From NCBI GenBank assembly GCA_035549555.1, contig DASZQR010000004.1:1-63163 (forward strand): 63,163 nt of DNA. Reading direction: 5' to 3'. Under the pieces are notes generated by a model. The model was not told where the DNA came from. It was given only the letters and a program-made list of their open reading frames with translations, and ran no database searches. Both the position numbers and the translations under genes were made by a program. Below, piece after piece: positions 25,966 to 35,174 of this stretch (position 1 is its first letter; each line of letters starts with the position of its first letter). The DNA comes from Patescibacteria group bacterium. Lineage in GTDB: Bacteria > Patescibacteriota > Microgenomatia > UBA8517.

Positions 25966-27489
25966 ATGAATAAAGTAAATATTTCTAGATTATTTTTTAA
26001 TAATCGGCATGCTGCTTTATTTGAGATTGAGCAGCAGAAGCCAGTTTTATTCGATGTTGTAACCTCATCCACTTATGAACTAACTCTAGATGAAGCAGAA
26101 AAAATCAAGCAAATGAATAATCTTGAGGAAACTCTGAAACAATCTTTTGTGGAAAAACACTTATCTCGCTTAAATGGTTTTATTTCACAAGGGTTGCTTT
26201 TTGGGCCAGATTATCGCAGGCAAAGACCCAAATATGAAAAACGATTAATGTTGCAGGATGTTGTTGTGCAAATAGCATACACTTGTAATTTTGCTTGTAC
26301 ATACTGTTATGCTGATGAAGGTGAATATGGAGGCGGGAAAGCCTATACCATGACAGAACAGGTTGCTCGAGATCTGGTGGATTTTTCGTTTAAAAATAGA
26401 GCTACCAATTCGCTGGGTTTTTGCTTACTAGGTGGTGAACCTTTATTAAATATGAAGGCAGTTAAAGCCTTGGTTTCCTATGCTCGCGAAAAAGGGCAAC
26501 AAGAAGGAGTTATTGTTGAATTTCTTTTAACTACAAATGGCACTCCTGTATCCCCCAATACTATGCAGTATTTTAAAGATAATGATGTTGCAATTAGATT
26601 AAGTGTTGATGGAACAAGAGAAATTCATGATCATTATAGACCTACCAAAAAAGGAAAACCCACATTTGACATGGTTAATAATACCTTTGGTAAGAGTATG
26701 AAAGATAGTGGTGTTGATTACTCGGTACGTGCGACTCTTTTTGGTCCATATGGCGAGTCCATTCAAGAACAAGTAAGAACATTATTTGAAGATTATAACT
26801 ATGAAAATGTAAAGGTTGACTTTATTTGGGGAGTTGAGGGTACCCCTGGATTAATTACAGAGCAGAATATTGATTCAGTGTATAAAGGTATTGATACCCT
26901 TGGGAGTTGGTTTAAAGATAAGGTGATGAATAAGGAATTAAATTGGTATGATTTAGAACCTTTTTCAAAGTATATTGGTCGCATCAGAAAAGTACCTAAA
27001 GTATCTCCTCTATTTAACACTGATGACATTAAAAGCAACTATGTGGGTGGCTCAATACTAGAAAATAATGGAGTTGAATGTGGTGCAGGTATTAATGTTA
27101 TCTCCATCTCGGCAAATGGCGATATTTATTCCTGCCATCGTACTGAGGGCAAAAAAGAATTTAAAATGGGCTCTATTTATGAAGGCGTATCTATGCAACA
27201 CTTAGATTATTGGGGTACGCATTGGCGCCTTGAAGATGAAAATGCAGATTGTAGTAAATGTTGGGCGCGTTATATCTGCATTGGTGGCTGCCCAGCATTT
27301 GGATTTGATAAACACAAGGATCCTATGAAGTGTGATAGAGTCAAGTGTAATGTACGACGTCAATTTATTGCAAACTCCGTGATTTTAAATCATGAGATGA
27401 AAAAGATCGAGAAAGAGCAAGGCATATCACTAGACCCACCCGCAAAAAGTTGTAATGTTAACAAGAACTGTAAAAATTGCACGGAATGA
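25966..27489 (+). CDS. Radical SAM/SPASM domain enzyme
   Basis: 507 residues. The radical SAM cluster motif is CNFACTYC (residues about 106-113), followed by FCLLGGEPLLN (GGE, about 158) and LSVDGTREIHD. The C-terminal SPASM part has many Cys: GVECGAGINVISISANGDIY, CHRT, CSKCWARYICIGGC, CDRVKC, and a Cys-rich end (CNVNKNCKNC). The first 90 residues look like a small PqqD/RRE-type wing, but I cannot confirm this. Family members modify peptides (RiPP maturases, anSMEs) or small molecules. AAAGGAG precedes the ATG. Start of a stretch with the POT-type transporter and DUF1611 gene. No obvious precursor peptide gene is adjacent. Confidence 0.88.
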   Translation: MNKVNISRLFFNNRHAALFEIEQQKPVLFDVVTSSTYELTLDEAEKIKQMNNLEETLKQSFVEKHLSRLNGFISQGLLFGPDYRRQRPKYEKRLMLQDVVVQIAYTCNFACTYCYADEGEYGGGKAYTMTEQVARDLVDFSFKNRATNSLGFCLLGGEPLLNMKAVKALVSYAREKGQQEGVIVEFLLTTNGTPVSPNTMQYFKDNDVAIRLSVDGTREIHDHYRPTKKGKPTFDMVNNTFGKSMKDSGVDYSVRATLFGPYGESIQEQVRTLFEDYNYENVKVDFIWGVEGTPGLITEQNIDSVYKGIDTLGSWFKDKVMNKELNWYDLEPFSKYIGRIRKVPKVSPLFNTDDIKSNYVGGSILENNGVECGAGINVISISANGDIYSCHRTEGKKEFKMGSIYEGVSMQHLDYWGTHWRLEDENADCSKCWARYICIGGCPAFGFDKHKDPMKCDRVKCNVRRQFIANSVILNHEMKKIEKEQGISLDPPAKSCNVNKNCKNCTE

Positions 27490-27513
27490 AAAAAATCGTC
27501 AGGGGGGAAGCAC

Positions 27514-28965
27514 TTGGAAGAGATTGCAGCTTCAAGTAATCGATTGGGTTATGTATGGGTATTGTTTACAGGTGAGTTTTTATTAAGGTTTGCATTTTGG
27601 ACTATACAATCCACAATAATACTTTATTTCTCACGGATTAGTGGCATTAATTTGAATTCAGCTTATGCAATATTTGGCTCGTTTACAGCGTTATCATTCA
27701 TAATGCCTATATTAGGGGGATTGTTTAGGAATATCACCGGGATTGGTTTTAGAATATTGGTTATATCAGGGCTATGGGTTGTCTTGCTGGGTGCAATTCT
27801 TTTAGTCCTACAACTGAATATGGGTTTAACCTATTTAGGTTTAACAGCAATAGCGGTAGGTGCTGGTTTATACCTGCCCAATGCGACTTTATATTTAGGG
27901 GAATTATTTACTGATCAAGATAAGAAAAAAATTCGTGGCTTTGCCTTCATTTATTTAAGCAGCAATATCGCAGGCGTTACTGCTCCAATTATAAGCGGAA
28001 TTATCATCCAGCATTATAATTGGGCTTTTATTTTTATTCCTACTGTTCTTGGAATTTTGGTGTGGTTAGGGCTAGTATCTTTTACAAATTTTTTTCCTAA
28101 AAAAGATGATACATTGAAAATTAATTTGAGAAGCAAGATTTTGTTTTTAGGTCTTTTATTGTCCATGTTTGTATTTTGCTATTGTGATCTTGTATTCGCT
28201 AAATTAATGTCTTCATCAATACCCTTCATAGTTATTTTTTTTATCATATTACTCATATATATCATCTCAAAATCTCAAACTAAGCATAAAATTAACCTTA
28301 TTAGGTTATTATTATTGAGTCTGTTAGTGATCGTCTATTATGCATTTCTTTATCAATTACAGAGCTCGTTGTTAGTTTTTATCAAAAACTATGTTAATTT
28401 GGATTTTTATTCTTATTCCTTACCGGCTAATGTATTTGTTTCGTTTGAGCCAGCTATTATTATTTTAATATTCCCTATTGTGATGAGATTTCTTAACAAA
28501 ATAGTAAGGCAAGATCATTACCTTAGTAATCCAACTGGAATTATAGTTGTGGGTGGAATGACAGGGGCAATCAGTTTTCTTGTTTTTTACTTAATCATTA
28601 CTTTTAATATTTACACCTTACATTCTGCTCTTGGGATTTTATTTGTCGGGACCATAGGTTTAGCGATAGGAGATTTAATGATCCTACCCGCTTTTAATGT
28701 TGCTATTGTTACTTATTCGCCACTAGAATTAAAAGGTCTCATTGTTGGCTTGTCTTCACTTCCTTTTGCCTTCTCTGGTTATCTATCTTCACAAATAGCC
28801 AGGATAATCCAACTAGAACCGCACAGCACTGTTTCTAATCTTAGCAAATTTTCTGTAGCCTATTTGTATATGTTTTTATTTTTAATAGTATTTTCGTCCA
28901 TGATAGGATTTATAGTTTTTTCAATAAAGCAAAAGTTTAACAGAATAGAACAGGTGTTAATATGA
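27514..28965 (+). CDS. POT/PTR2-type major facilitator transporter
   Basis: 483 residues with about 12-14 hydrophobic segments. The start is a TTG with AGGGGGGAAG upstream. The N-terminus (WVLFTGEFLLRFAFWTIQST) and the following IFGSFTALSFIMPILGGLF resemble the proton-dependent oligopeptide transporter family, where ExxER and a Y-x-A-x-x-Y-L-x-P-x-x-G-G pattern occur; here the ERF is replaced by LRF. It probably exports the island 1 product or imports a precursor. Its stop overlaps the next start (ATGA). Confidence 0.75.
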   Translation: MEEIAASSNRLGYVWVLFTGEFLLRFAFWTIQSTIILYFSRISGINLNSAYAIFGSFTALSFIMPILGGLFRNITGIGFRILVISGLWVVLLGAILLVLQLNMGLTYLGLTAIAVGAGLYLPNATLYLGELFTDQDKKKIRGFAFIYLSSNIAGVTAPIISGIIIQHYNWAFIFIPTVLGILVWLGLVSFTNFFPKKDDTLKINLRSKILFLGLLLSMFVFCYCDLVFAKLMSSSIPFIVIFFIILLIYIISKSQTKHKINLIRLLLLSLLVIVYYAFLYQLQSSLLVFIKNYVNLDFYSYSLPANVFVSFEPAIIILIFPIVMRFLNKIVRQDHYLSNPTGIIVVGGMTGAISFLVFYLIITFNIYTLHSALGILFVGTIGLAIGDLMILPAFNVAIVTYSPLELKGLIVGLSSLPFAFSGYLSSQIARIIQLEPHSTVSNLSKFSVAYLYMFLFLIVFSSMIGFIVFSIKQKFNRIEQVLI

Positions 28966-30029
28966 AAATTATCGCTTACTTTGAGGGGGAATATAATCCA
29001 TATAGAGGTAAATTCCTAAATGCGATCAGGCGCTATAAAAAAGACTGCTTGATAGGAGTTGTATCCTATATGCCCTCTAACACATTACAAAATTACCTTC
29101 ATGAACATAACATTAATTTATTTACATCGTTAGAACAAATTAAGGATAGTTTTACACATTTTGTGATCACCTTATTAGATTTTAATCATCTAACTGAAAT
29201 GTATAACATATGTAACGGGATAGAGAATTTACTGGCCTTTAGTAGAAATAAACATATCAGAATTGTAAACGGCACTTTTAGATATTTAGGAGATTATTTT
29301 CCTGGCTATGCTGATCTTATATGGGATATTAGAAAAATTGATCCAGAATACCAACCAGAATATTTTAAAGATGAATTAAGGCATAAAAACGCTCAATTAA
29401 GAATTTTGACGGTTGGTACTGACAGTAATATAGGGAAAATGACAGTTGGCTTAGAGTTAGAAAGAGTGCTTTGTAAGAAAAATTATGATGTGAAATTCAT
29501 TGCAACCGGACAAATAGGTATTTTTCTTAAAGGAGAAGGCATTTCCTTAGATTCAACTATCATTGATTTCTCAAGAGGTATGTTAGAGGAGCATATTCTT
29601 AATTACGATAACGAAATTTTGATTATTGAAGGTCAGGGAAGTATTTTTCATCCCGTTTTTTTTGGTACTGCAACGACCTTATTAAATGGGGCAGCTCCTC
29701 ATTTAATGATCATGTGCTCGCGAATGGGCCAAAAATATAATAGGACGGTTCCAGATTGGCCTATCCCAGTCTATCCGGAAGCCATTAAAAAAACCGAAGA
29801 GGTTGCAAGAAAGGTAATTCCCGATTCAAAAATTATCGCAATGACAGTGAATACATCGGAAATCAACCACGACGAGGCCGCTTTATTTGAATTACAACAG
29901 CTGGAATATCAATTAGAACTACCTGTGTCAGATGCGGTTAGATTCGGTGTAGATAAGCTAACCTTAGCAATAGAAAAAGTTTTTGAAAACAAAATAAGGT
30001 CTGTTTACAATTCTACTTTGCCTACATAG
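28962..30029 (+). CDS. DUF1611/DgcN-family protein
   Basis: 355 residues. The C-terminal domain has a P-loop-like TVGTDSNIGKMTVGLELER (residue about 150), GQIGIFLKGEGISLDSTIID, then IIEGQGSIFHPVFFG (about 225) and LMIMCSRMGQKYNR. These are the DUF1611 hallmarks. In this family DgcN has been described as a D-glutamate N-acetyltransferase partner of the dipeptide epimerase-like racemase DgcA. Here an Asp/Glu racemase homologue is encoded in the opposite operon, so an N-acylated D-amino acid intermediate is a reasonable guess. Translationally coupled to the transporter; ends 6 bases from the convergent operon. Confidence 0.75.
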   Translation: MKIIAYFEGEYNPYRGKFLNAIRRYKKDCLIGVVSYMPSNTLQNYLHEHNINLFTSLEQIKDSFTHFVITLLDFNHLTEMYNICNGIENLLAFSRNKHIRIVNGTFRYLGDYFPGYADLIWDIRKIDPEYQPEYFKDELRHKNAQLRILTVGTDSNIGKMTVGLELERVLCKKNYDVKFIATGQIGIFLKGEGISLDSTIIDFSRGMLEEHILNYDNEILIIEGQGSIFHPVFFGTATTLLNGAAPHLMIMCSRMGQKYNRTVPDWPIPVYPEAIKKTEEVARKVIPDSKIIAMTVNTSEINHDEAALFELQQLEYQLELPVSDAVRFGVDKLTLAIEKVFENKIRSVYNSTLPT

Positions 30030-30035
30030 AAATCA

Positions 30036-30698
30036 TTAGTAGATAAAAGGTATTAGTTTGTAGGTTTTCTTCATGTAGGCTTCGTAATCATCATTTTTTA
30101 AGTTTTTTAGAAGCGATTCTTCCAGCTTAACTCGATAGAAAACAGCTGCACTTGTCAGAAATAATATGATAATAGCTAACCACCATGAACCAGCAACGAG
30201 CGGAAAGCCAGTGAAAAGCAGTATAACACCCGTATAGCTTGGGTGACGTATATAGTGATATAAACCATCTTGTATCAGGTATTGTTTATCATCGATATTA
30301 AGTGTCATTGTAAAAAATTTTTTCAATTTCACAATAGCCGAAAATCTTAACATACTTCCGCACAAAATAAGCAGAAAACCAACCAATAGCAAAAGAAGAT
30401 TTTCATTATTTTTTGTATGGAATAAAATGTAAGCTGTGCTTGACCATAAACAAAAGTGACGACATAAAATTATGTAGGCACGAGAATGCTTATCAAAAGG
30501 TTTTTGTGCTGCGACAAGATTACTTTCAGTATTTTCGATGATGAGTTCAAGACATGACCAAAATAGATATAGGCTAGTTAGAAAAAGTAATTTGATATCT
30601 GGTTTAAAAAACAGAACTATTATTGCGGGCAGGATGCTTATCATAACAGACAATGTTCTATTTCTCATTAATATTTTTTCTGAGGTAGTTTGAATCAT
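30036..30698 (-). CDS. Isoprenylcysteine carboxyl methyltransferase (ICMT) family membrane methyltransferase
   Basis: 220 residues with four to five membrane segments. The C-terminal signature is YHYIRHPSYTGVILLFTG (residue about 148) and EESLLKNLKNDDYEAYMKKT near the end, typical of the ICMT/PEMT fold, which uses SAM at the membrane face to methylate carboxylates or amines. The last gene of the seven-gene minus-strand operon; start overlaps the racemase stop by 4 bases. It may cap a carboxylate of the product, but the substrate is unknown. Confidence 0.82.
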   Translation of the reverse strand: MIQTTSEKILMRNRTLSVMISILPAIIVLFFKPDIKLLFLTSLYLFWSCLELIIENTESNLVAAQKPFDKHSRAYIILCRHFCLWSSTAYILFHTKNNENLLLLLVGFLLILCGSMLRFSAIVKLKKFFTMTLNIDDKQYLIQDGLYHYIRHPSYTGVILLFTGFPLVAGSWWLAIIILFLTSAAVFYRVKLEESLLKNLKNDDYEAYMKKTYKLIPFIY

Positions 30699-31378
30699 AA
30701 ATTAGCCTTAAGAGTATTAACAATTGCTGAGGCATATAATTGGCTTGAATCTAAAAACACAAAATCCTTGCTTAGTTCGCTTTTAGTTAAAAAAGTAAGT
30801 TCTGAACAAGCCAATAATATGGAATCGTGACCCGTTTGTTTTGTTAAAATTTTCTTTAATCTCAAAAGTTGGGTTGTAGTGAGTTTTTTATTTAATTTAA
30901 TTTCTGTAATTATTTCATCAAGCAGGTTGTTGAGAGTTGCATTAGGATATTGGCAATCGGGTAGATAATTGCTATACAATTTAGCTTTATTGGTTATATA
31001 TGAGCCAAGAATTAATGGATTATTATAATGTGACTTCAGCTGTAATGAAACCATTTGTATCATGTGTAGCCAAGGTATTTTTATTTTTTCTGAAATATCA
31101 TGATAAAAATAATGGACTGCATTACAAGGTATTGAAACAAAATCTGCGCCAATCTTAGCCAAATTATTGATGCTAGTACTGATATGATCAGCTGGTGATG
31201 GACCTTGCTTGTTAAATGCTTGAATTCTATTCGGAATTTGTGGAAAGTTATCAATTAAAATTCTAAAGTGGTCAGTTTCTTTTTGGGCCTCGGTGAAATT
31301 TAATATATATTCAAAAAATTGAGAGGTTGCATAAGATCCCATACCACCTACTATCCCTAAAGTTTTGAAATGGTTCAT
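30695..31378 (-). CDS. Aspartate/glutamate racemase family protein
   Basis: 227 residues. GIVGGMGSYATSQFFEYI at the N-terminus, first catalytic Cys in SIPCNAVHYFY (residue about 81) and second in ILLACSELTFL (about 188). Both Cys of the cofactor-free two-base mechanism are present, so activity on Asp, Glu or a related diacid amino acid is likely. It could provide a D-amino acid such as D-2-aminoadipate, the homologue expected from the elongation genes in the same operon; this is inference. Overlaps both neighbours by 4 bases. Confidence 0.85.
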   Translation of the reverse strand: MNHFKTLGIVGGMGSYATSQFFEYILNFTEAQKETDHFRILIDNFPQIPNRIQAFNKQGPSPADHISTSINNLAKIGADFVSIPCNAVHYFYHDISEKIKIPWLHMIQMVSLQLKSHYNNPLILGSYITNKAKLYSNYLPDCQYPNATLNNLLDEIITEIKLNKKLTTTQLLRLKKILTKQTGHDSILLACSELTFLTKSELSKDFVFLDSSQLYASAIVNTLKANL

Positions 31379-32649
31379 ACATAATGCTCAATAATATTTT
31401 TAATATAATTAAGTATGTTCAATTCAAGGTTATCAATGGTTTTATTATTTATATAATAAGGTGGTGCCAAAGGAAAGTTTTTGCTGGGCATACTCCAAAA
31501 ACCATAAGGTGGTTGTTCAATTATTTTTTTCTGACCGTTATGTATCACCCAAGATAATTTAGGGGGGCTAATATTGAGTAATCTAAAGCCGTGTTCATAA
31601 AGGAATTCTTGTATGCTTAAATGCGAATGGTCCAATAAATTTAATCTTACAACTTTACAGGCGCTATCATTTTCTAATAATAAAGAAAATAATGTATCAA
31701 ACGATGAAATAGAGCTTTTAGGTAGGTCTTGATTATTGTCAGAATGACAAATTAATGTTTCATGATTAAAAGCTCTGAGCTTAGTATCTGTAGATGCTTG
31801 CATACTGGCTGAAACTTTATGAAAATTTATCTTAGGTGGTTTTGCAGAAGTGATAATTGTAGGTGCGTATTGAAAATTAAGTAGACATAGTGTTTTCACA
31901 TAATCAGCTTCAGCTAGATTAGCAATATACCAAGGGATTTCCTGCATAATGGCTTTTACTACATCATTGGTATCCCTATTTATTTCTCTAAATTCAAGAA
32001 ACTCAAGCATACCACCCTGCATAACATACCAAGGTGCATACCCCCAAAATCTAGAGCGAATGAACTCGGTATGGATTTTTTTGACTGCTTCTCCTCCCCG
32101 AACATTCTCTGTGGAAAAACGAGTTCTTGGCACCAAAATAAAAGTATGATACCTATCATATAGGTAGGTTTCAGCTTTGGTTAAGAATTGTAATACTCGA
32201 TAAATAATGGCAGGTGAACCTTTGAAGTTTCTAGCAGAACTTCCGGCTCTACATAATTCAGCTGTTCCCAAACTAAATTCATCAAAGGCAGAAATGGCTG
32301 TTACTGTGCCTAGTAGTGGAAGAATGAATGCATTTTTTTCTTTAAAATAATTTCTGAGTTTAGTAATTTCAATTTGATCACCCCAGAACCATATGTGCTC
32401 ATCATCTTCATGAATTCTTTGTGCTAAACGTTGGTAATCAAAACAGTCGGTGTGATAATCATTTTGATAGACACTTTTTAGTATATTTAGCCTCACATCT
32501 AGAGCTTGGAGTGCGGCAGATTTAGATTCTATAGAGGAAATATAATTCTTCTTGTGGCAGAAATCTGGATATTCTTTTAATTTTTCACTTAATCGAGATA
32601 TCGATTTTTCCTTATTTTCATATGGGTAACATAATAGGGGTAATGTCAT
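31375..32649 (-). CDS. Hypothetical protein in the core of the island 1 operon
   Basis: 424 residues that I cannot place. No signal peptide or membrane segment. Notable words: HIWFWGDQIEITKLRNYF (residue about 88), LLGTVTAISAFDEFSLG (about 113), FILVPRTRFSTENVRGG (about 180, then EAVKKIHTEF) and a late GFWSMPSKNFPLAPPYYIN. The R-S-R-F-W-G-Y-A-P-W stretch (about 205) is striking. The gene is fixed between the double PLP enzyme (8 bases away) and the racemase (4-base overlap), so it probably has a core biosynthetic role, possibly a new enzyme class. Confidence 0.6.
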   Translation of the reverse strand: MTLPLLCYPYENKEKSISRLSEKLKEYPDFCHKKNYISSIESKSAALQALDVRLNILKSVYQNDYHTDCFDYQRLAQRIHEDDEHIWFWGDQIEITKLRNYFKEKNAFILPLLGTVTAISAFDEFSLGTAELCRAGSSARNFKGSPAIIYRVLQFLTKAETYLYDRYHTFILVPRTRFSTENVRGGEAVKKIHTEFIRSRFWGYAPWYVMQGGMLEFLEFREINRDTNDVVKAIMQEIPWYIANLAEADYVKTLCLLNFQYAPTIITSAKPPKINFHKVSASMQASTDTKLRAFNHETLICHSDNNQDLPKSSISSFDTLFSLLLENDSACKVVRLNLLDHSHLSIQEFLYEHGFRLLNISPPKLSWVIHNGQKKIIEQPPYGFWSMPSKNFPLAPPYYINNKTIDNLELNILNYIKNIIEHYV

Positions 32650-32657
32650 AAATCTCT

Positions 32658-35174
32658 CTACAGGTTTAAAAGAGCTTCTGCAAAAATATCCGCTAACTTC
32701 ACGTTTAGGTTTTCATCAAGGTCTCCAACGTATAATCGTAAAAATGGATATTCGCTTTCAGCAATGCTGGAAGCAGCTGAAATTCTAGGAAAGGTATAAC
32801 CAAAGCTTAGCCCTTTTATAAGTGGAATTTGTTGATTTTTGGCAAAATGTAATAATTTGGTTATAAATGCTTCGAGAAAATTATTATTATTTTTTCCACG
32901 TTCTTTAAACTGAAAAGTCACACATCCTCCAGCGTAAGGTAAATTAATAGCTATGTGATAGTTTGGATGCGAAGTAAGAGTGGGATAAAAAATATCAATT
33001 ATTTTTAGTACTTCAGGATCTTGGTTTAACAAAAGGGCTAAAGATGAAGCGTTCTTGCAAATTCTATGTATGCGGTTAAAAAATTGTTCTCGTGTAAAGT
33101 AAGGATATGAGATAGCTTGATTTTTGTATAAAATACTTCCCATATTTCGTCTTAGTCTTTCAAAGTTCGCTTGATACTTTATCGGATATATGACTATTCC
33201 TGCTAAGCATGACTCTAGACCCATTTGTAAATATTTTGAACAGCTTTCATAATATATGATCTCAATTTTATCTGAAGTAGTTAAAATTTCGGGCAAGAGC
33301 GCTCCCGATACCATGGTGCCATCGATAACTAATCTAATCGGTTTTTGTCTATTTAATTTGGCAAGTTCTGAAATGAGATATTTCATATCTGTTACGGGCT
33401 GTTCAACGATATTTGATAATGGGTCAGCAAAAATCACATCAATGGATGAGTCTTCTTGCAAAGCTACTAGCAAGTCTTGTGCACTAAACCCTTTTGCCTG
33501 CTTCAATTTTATCAATTTTAGGCTTTCTAACTGCTCTTTAGCTTCAAAATAGATATAAGGTGTCATTAGAAAAGTTGAGTTGGAAGTAACACAATAGCGT
33601 AATATAAACGACTCAATCAATGAAAATGCCGCCATACCTGATGATGTTATTGTTATCCCACACAGGTCTCTTGGTATATTGAATATCAAGCTTAACTGCT
33701 CTTCAATTCGCTTAAGCTGTGGGCAATTATATCGATCGTAATTAACTCCAGGATTTTCTTGTGAACTTAGACTAAAAAACTGCGTTATGTGTGACTGATC
33801 ATAGGCTGCAGCTCTCCAATCAATGGCAGAGCTCACGTGAGACAAAGCCTGTAATAACCATCTTATTTTATTTTCTATCAGGTTTAATTCTTTGAAATCA
33901 TAACTTTGGGGCAATGGGTAAAGTTGATCAATCTGTTGGTCAATTTGTTCTAAATAATTTTTTAATATCGCTGTAAGCTGGCTATCATAGGGTAAGTTTT
34001 CAGAATCACAAAAGTGAAGGTGGGCATCTATTTCCTCCTTAATGGATTGTGCTTCTTTTCTTATTTCGCTGATTTGATATTCAATATTGTCGCATTTATT
34101 ATTTACAGTAAGAGGTTTACTGATCTCATTTTGCCCAGAGTAGGACTTACTAATGGGGGTATGTAAAACAGACTGGCCTTTGAGATCCAGCAAGTATTTA
34201 TAATGAGAATTTGAAAAATTGAATTGAAGAATGCGATTTAAAATATTTTTTTGAATATTACCTCCACACAAAACAATTCCTATGCTGCCTGTAAATTTTA
34301 TTTTATGGCTAAGTTCAATTAATGCAGCTATCCCTGCACAGCCAGAGGGTTCTATTAATAAGCTTTCTTTGTTAAGGAGCGCAAAAACACTAAATGCAAG
34401 TGCCTCTTCATCGAGCATTACCATGTCGTCTACATATTCTGCAATAAAATTTAGTGTGTGAGCGTTGGGCTCTAAGTTGACAGCAAGGCCATCTGCAAAT
34501 GTTGGCATGTTAGGTACTTTTACCGCTTGTTTAGCAGCTAATGATGCTATTACGGAAGCATAGTTCTTTGGTTCACAGCCAAAAATCTTTACCGAATGGT
34601 TTATTTGTTTGCCGGCAATTGCCATGCCTGAGATTAATCCGCCACCACCAACAGGAATAATCAAATATTGAAGATCAGAGACTTGGTTGAAAAACTCTTG
34701 TGAAATACTTGAATTAGCTGCTATGACACCAAATTCATTATAAGGTGAAATAAAGCGCCAACCATTTTTATTGGCTACATCCTTTGCATATAAGATTGCT
34801 TCATCTAAAGATGATCCATATTCAATTAAGCCAGCTCCTGTTTCTAAGATTCGTTGTCTTTTAAGCCGACTTGCATTAGAAGGTAAATATATATTTGCCT
34901 TAAGTCCTAACTGCTGGCAGACCTGGGCTACAGCTAAACCGTGATTTCCCGCTGACGCAGCAAGCACCGGGATTTCTTTCGGATGACTATGAAGGCTATA
35001 TAAAGCACCACGATACTTAAACGAACCGGTATGTTGCTGGTTTTCAAGCTTCACCCATACTGGAACTCCAGTAAATTCTTCAAGCCACTTTAATCTCCGA
35101 ACAGGTGTTTGGACGACTTTATCTTTTAGGAAAGTACAAGCAATTTCCATATGGGTAAATAATTCATTCATCAT
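32658..35174 (-). CDS. Fusion of a fold-type II PLP enzyme (threonine dehydratase-like) and a fold-type I PLP enzyme (cystathionine synthase/lyase-like)
   Basis: 838 residues. Residues 1-320: TPVRRLKWLEEFTGVPVWVK, the PLP lysine motif TGSFKYRGALYSL (about residue 50), AASAGNHGLAVA and the phosphate-binding PVGGGGLISGMAI (about 175), as in threonine dehydratase/serine racemase. Residues about 330-440 are a helical linker. The rest resembles the Cys/Met-metabolism PLP family: TSSGMAAFSLIESF, IFADPLSNIVEQPV, VIDGTMVSG and the likely PLP lysine in YYESCSKYLQMGLE. Both active-site lysines seem kept. Adjacent to the homoaconitase genes (11-base overlap). A beta-elimination or replacement step channelled into a gamma/C-C bond-forming step is conceivable. 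Confidence 0.82.
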   Translation of the reverse strand: MMNELFTHMEIACTFLKDKVVQTPVRRLKWLEEFTGVPVWVKLENQQHTGSFKYRGALYSLHSHPKEIPVLAASAGNHGLAVAQVCQQLGLKANIYLPSNASRLKRQRILETGAGLIEYGSSLDEAILYAKDVANKNGWRFISPYNEFGVIAANSSISQEFFNQVSDLQYLIIPVGGGGLISGMAIAGKQINHSVKIFGCEPKNYASVIASLAAKQAVKVPNMPTFADGLAVNLEPNAHTLNFIAEYVDDMVMLDEEALAFSVFALLNKESLLIEPSGCAGIAALIELSHKIKFTGSIGIVLCGGNIQKNILNRILQFNFSNSHYKYLLDLKGQSVLHTPISKSYSGQNEISKPLTVNNKCDNIEYQISEIRKEAQSIKEEIDAHLHFCDSENLPYDSQLTAILKNYLEQIDQQIDQLYPLPQSYDFKELNLIENKIRWLLQALSHVSSAIDWRAAAYDQSHITQFFSLSSQENPGVNYDRYNCPQLKRIEEQLSLIFNIPRDLCGITITSSGMAAFSLIESFILRYCVTSNSTFLMTPYIYFEAKEQLESLKLIKLKQAKGFSAQDLLVALQEDSSIDVIFADPLSNIVEQPVTDMKYLISELAKLNRQKPIRLVIDGTMVSGALLPEILTTSDKIEIIYYESCSKYLQMGLESCLAGIVIYPIKYQANFERLRRNMGSILYKNQAISYPYFTREQFFNRIHRICKNASSLALLLNQDPEVLKIIDIFYPTLTSHPNYHIAINLPYAGGCVTFQFKERGKNNNNFLEAFITKLLHFAKNQQIPLIKGLSFGYTFPRISAASSIAESEYPFLRLYVGDLDENLNVKLADIFAEALLNL

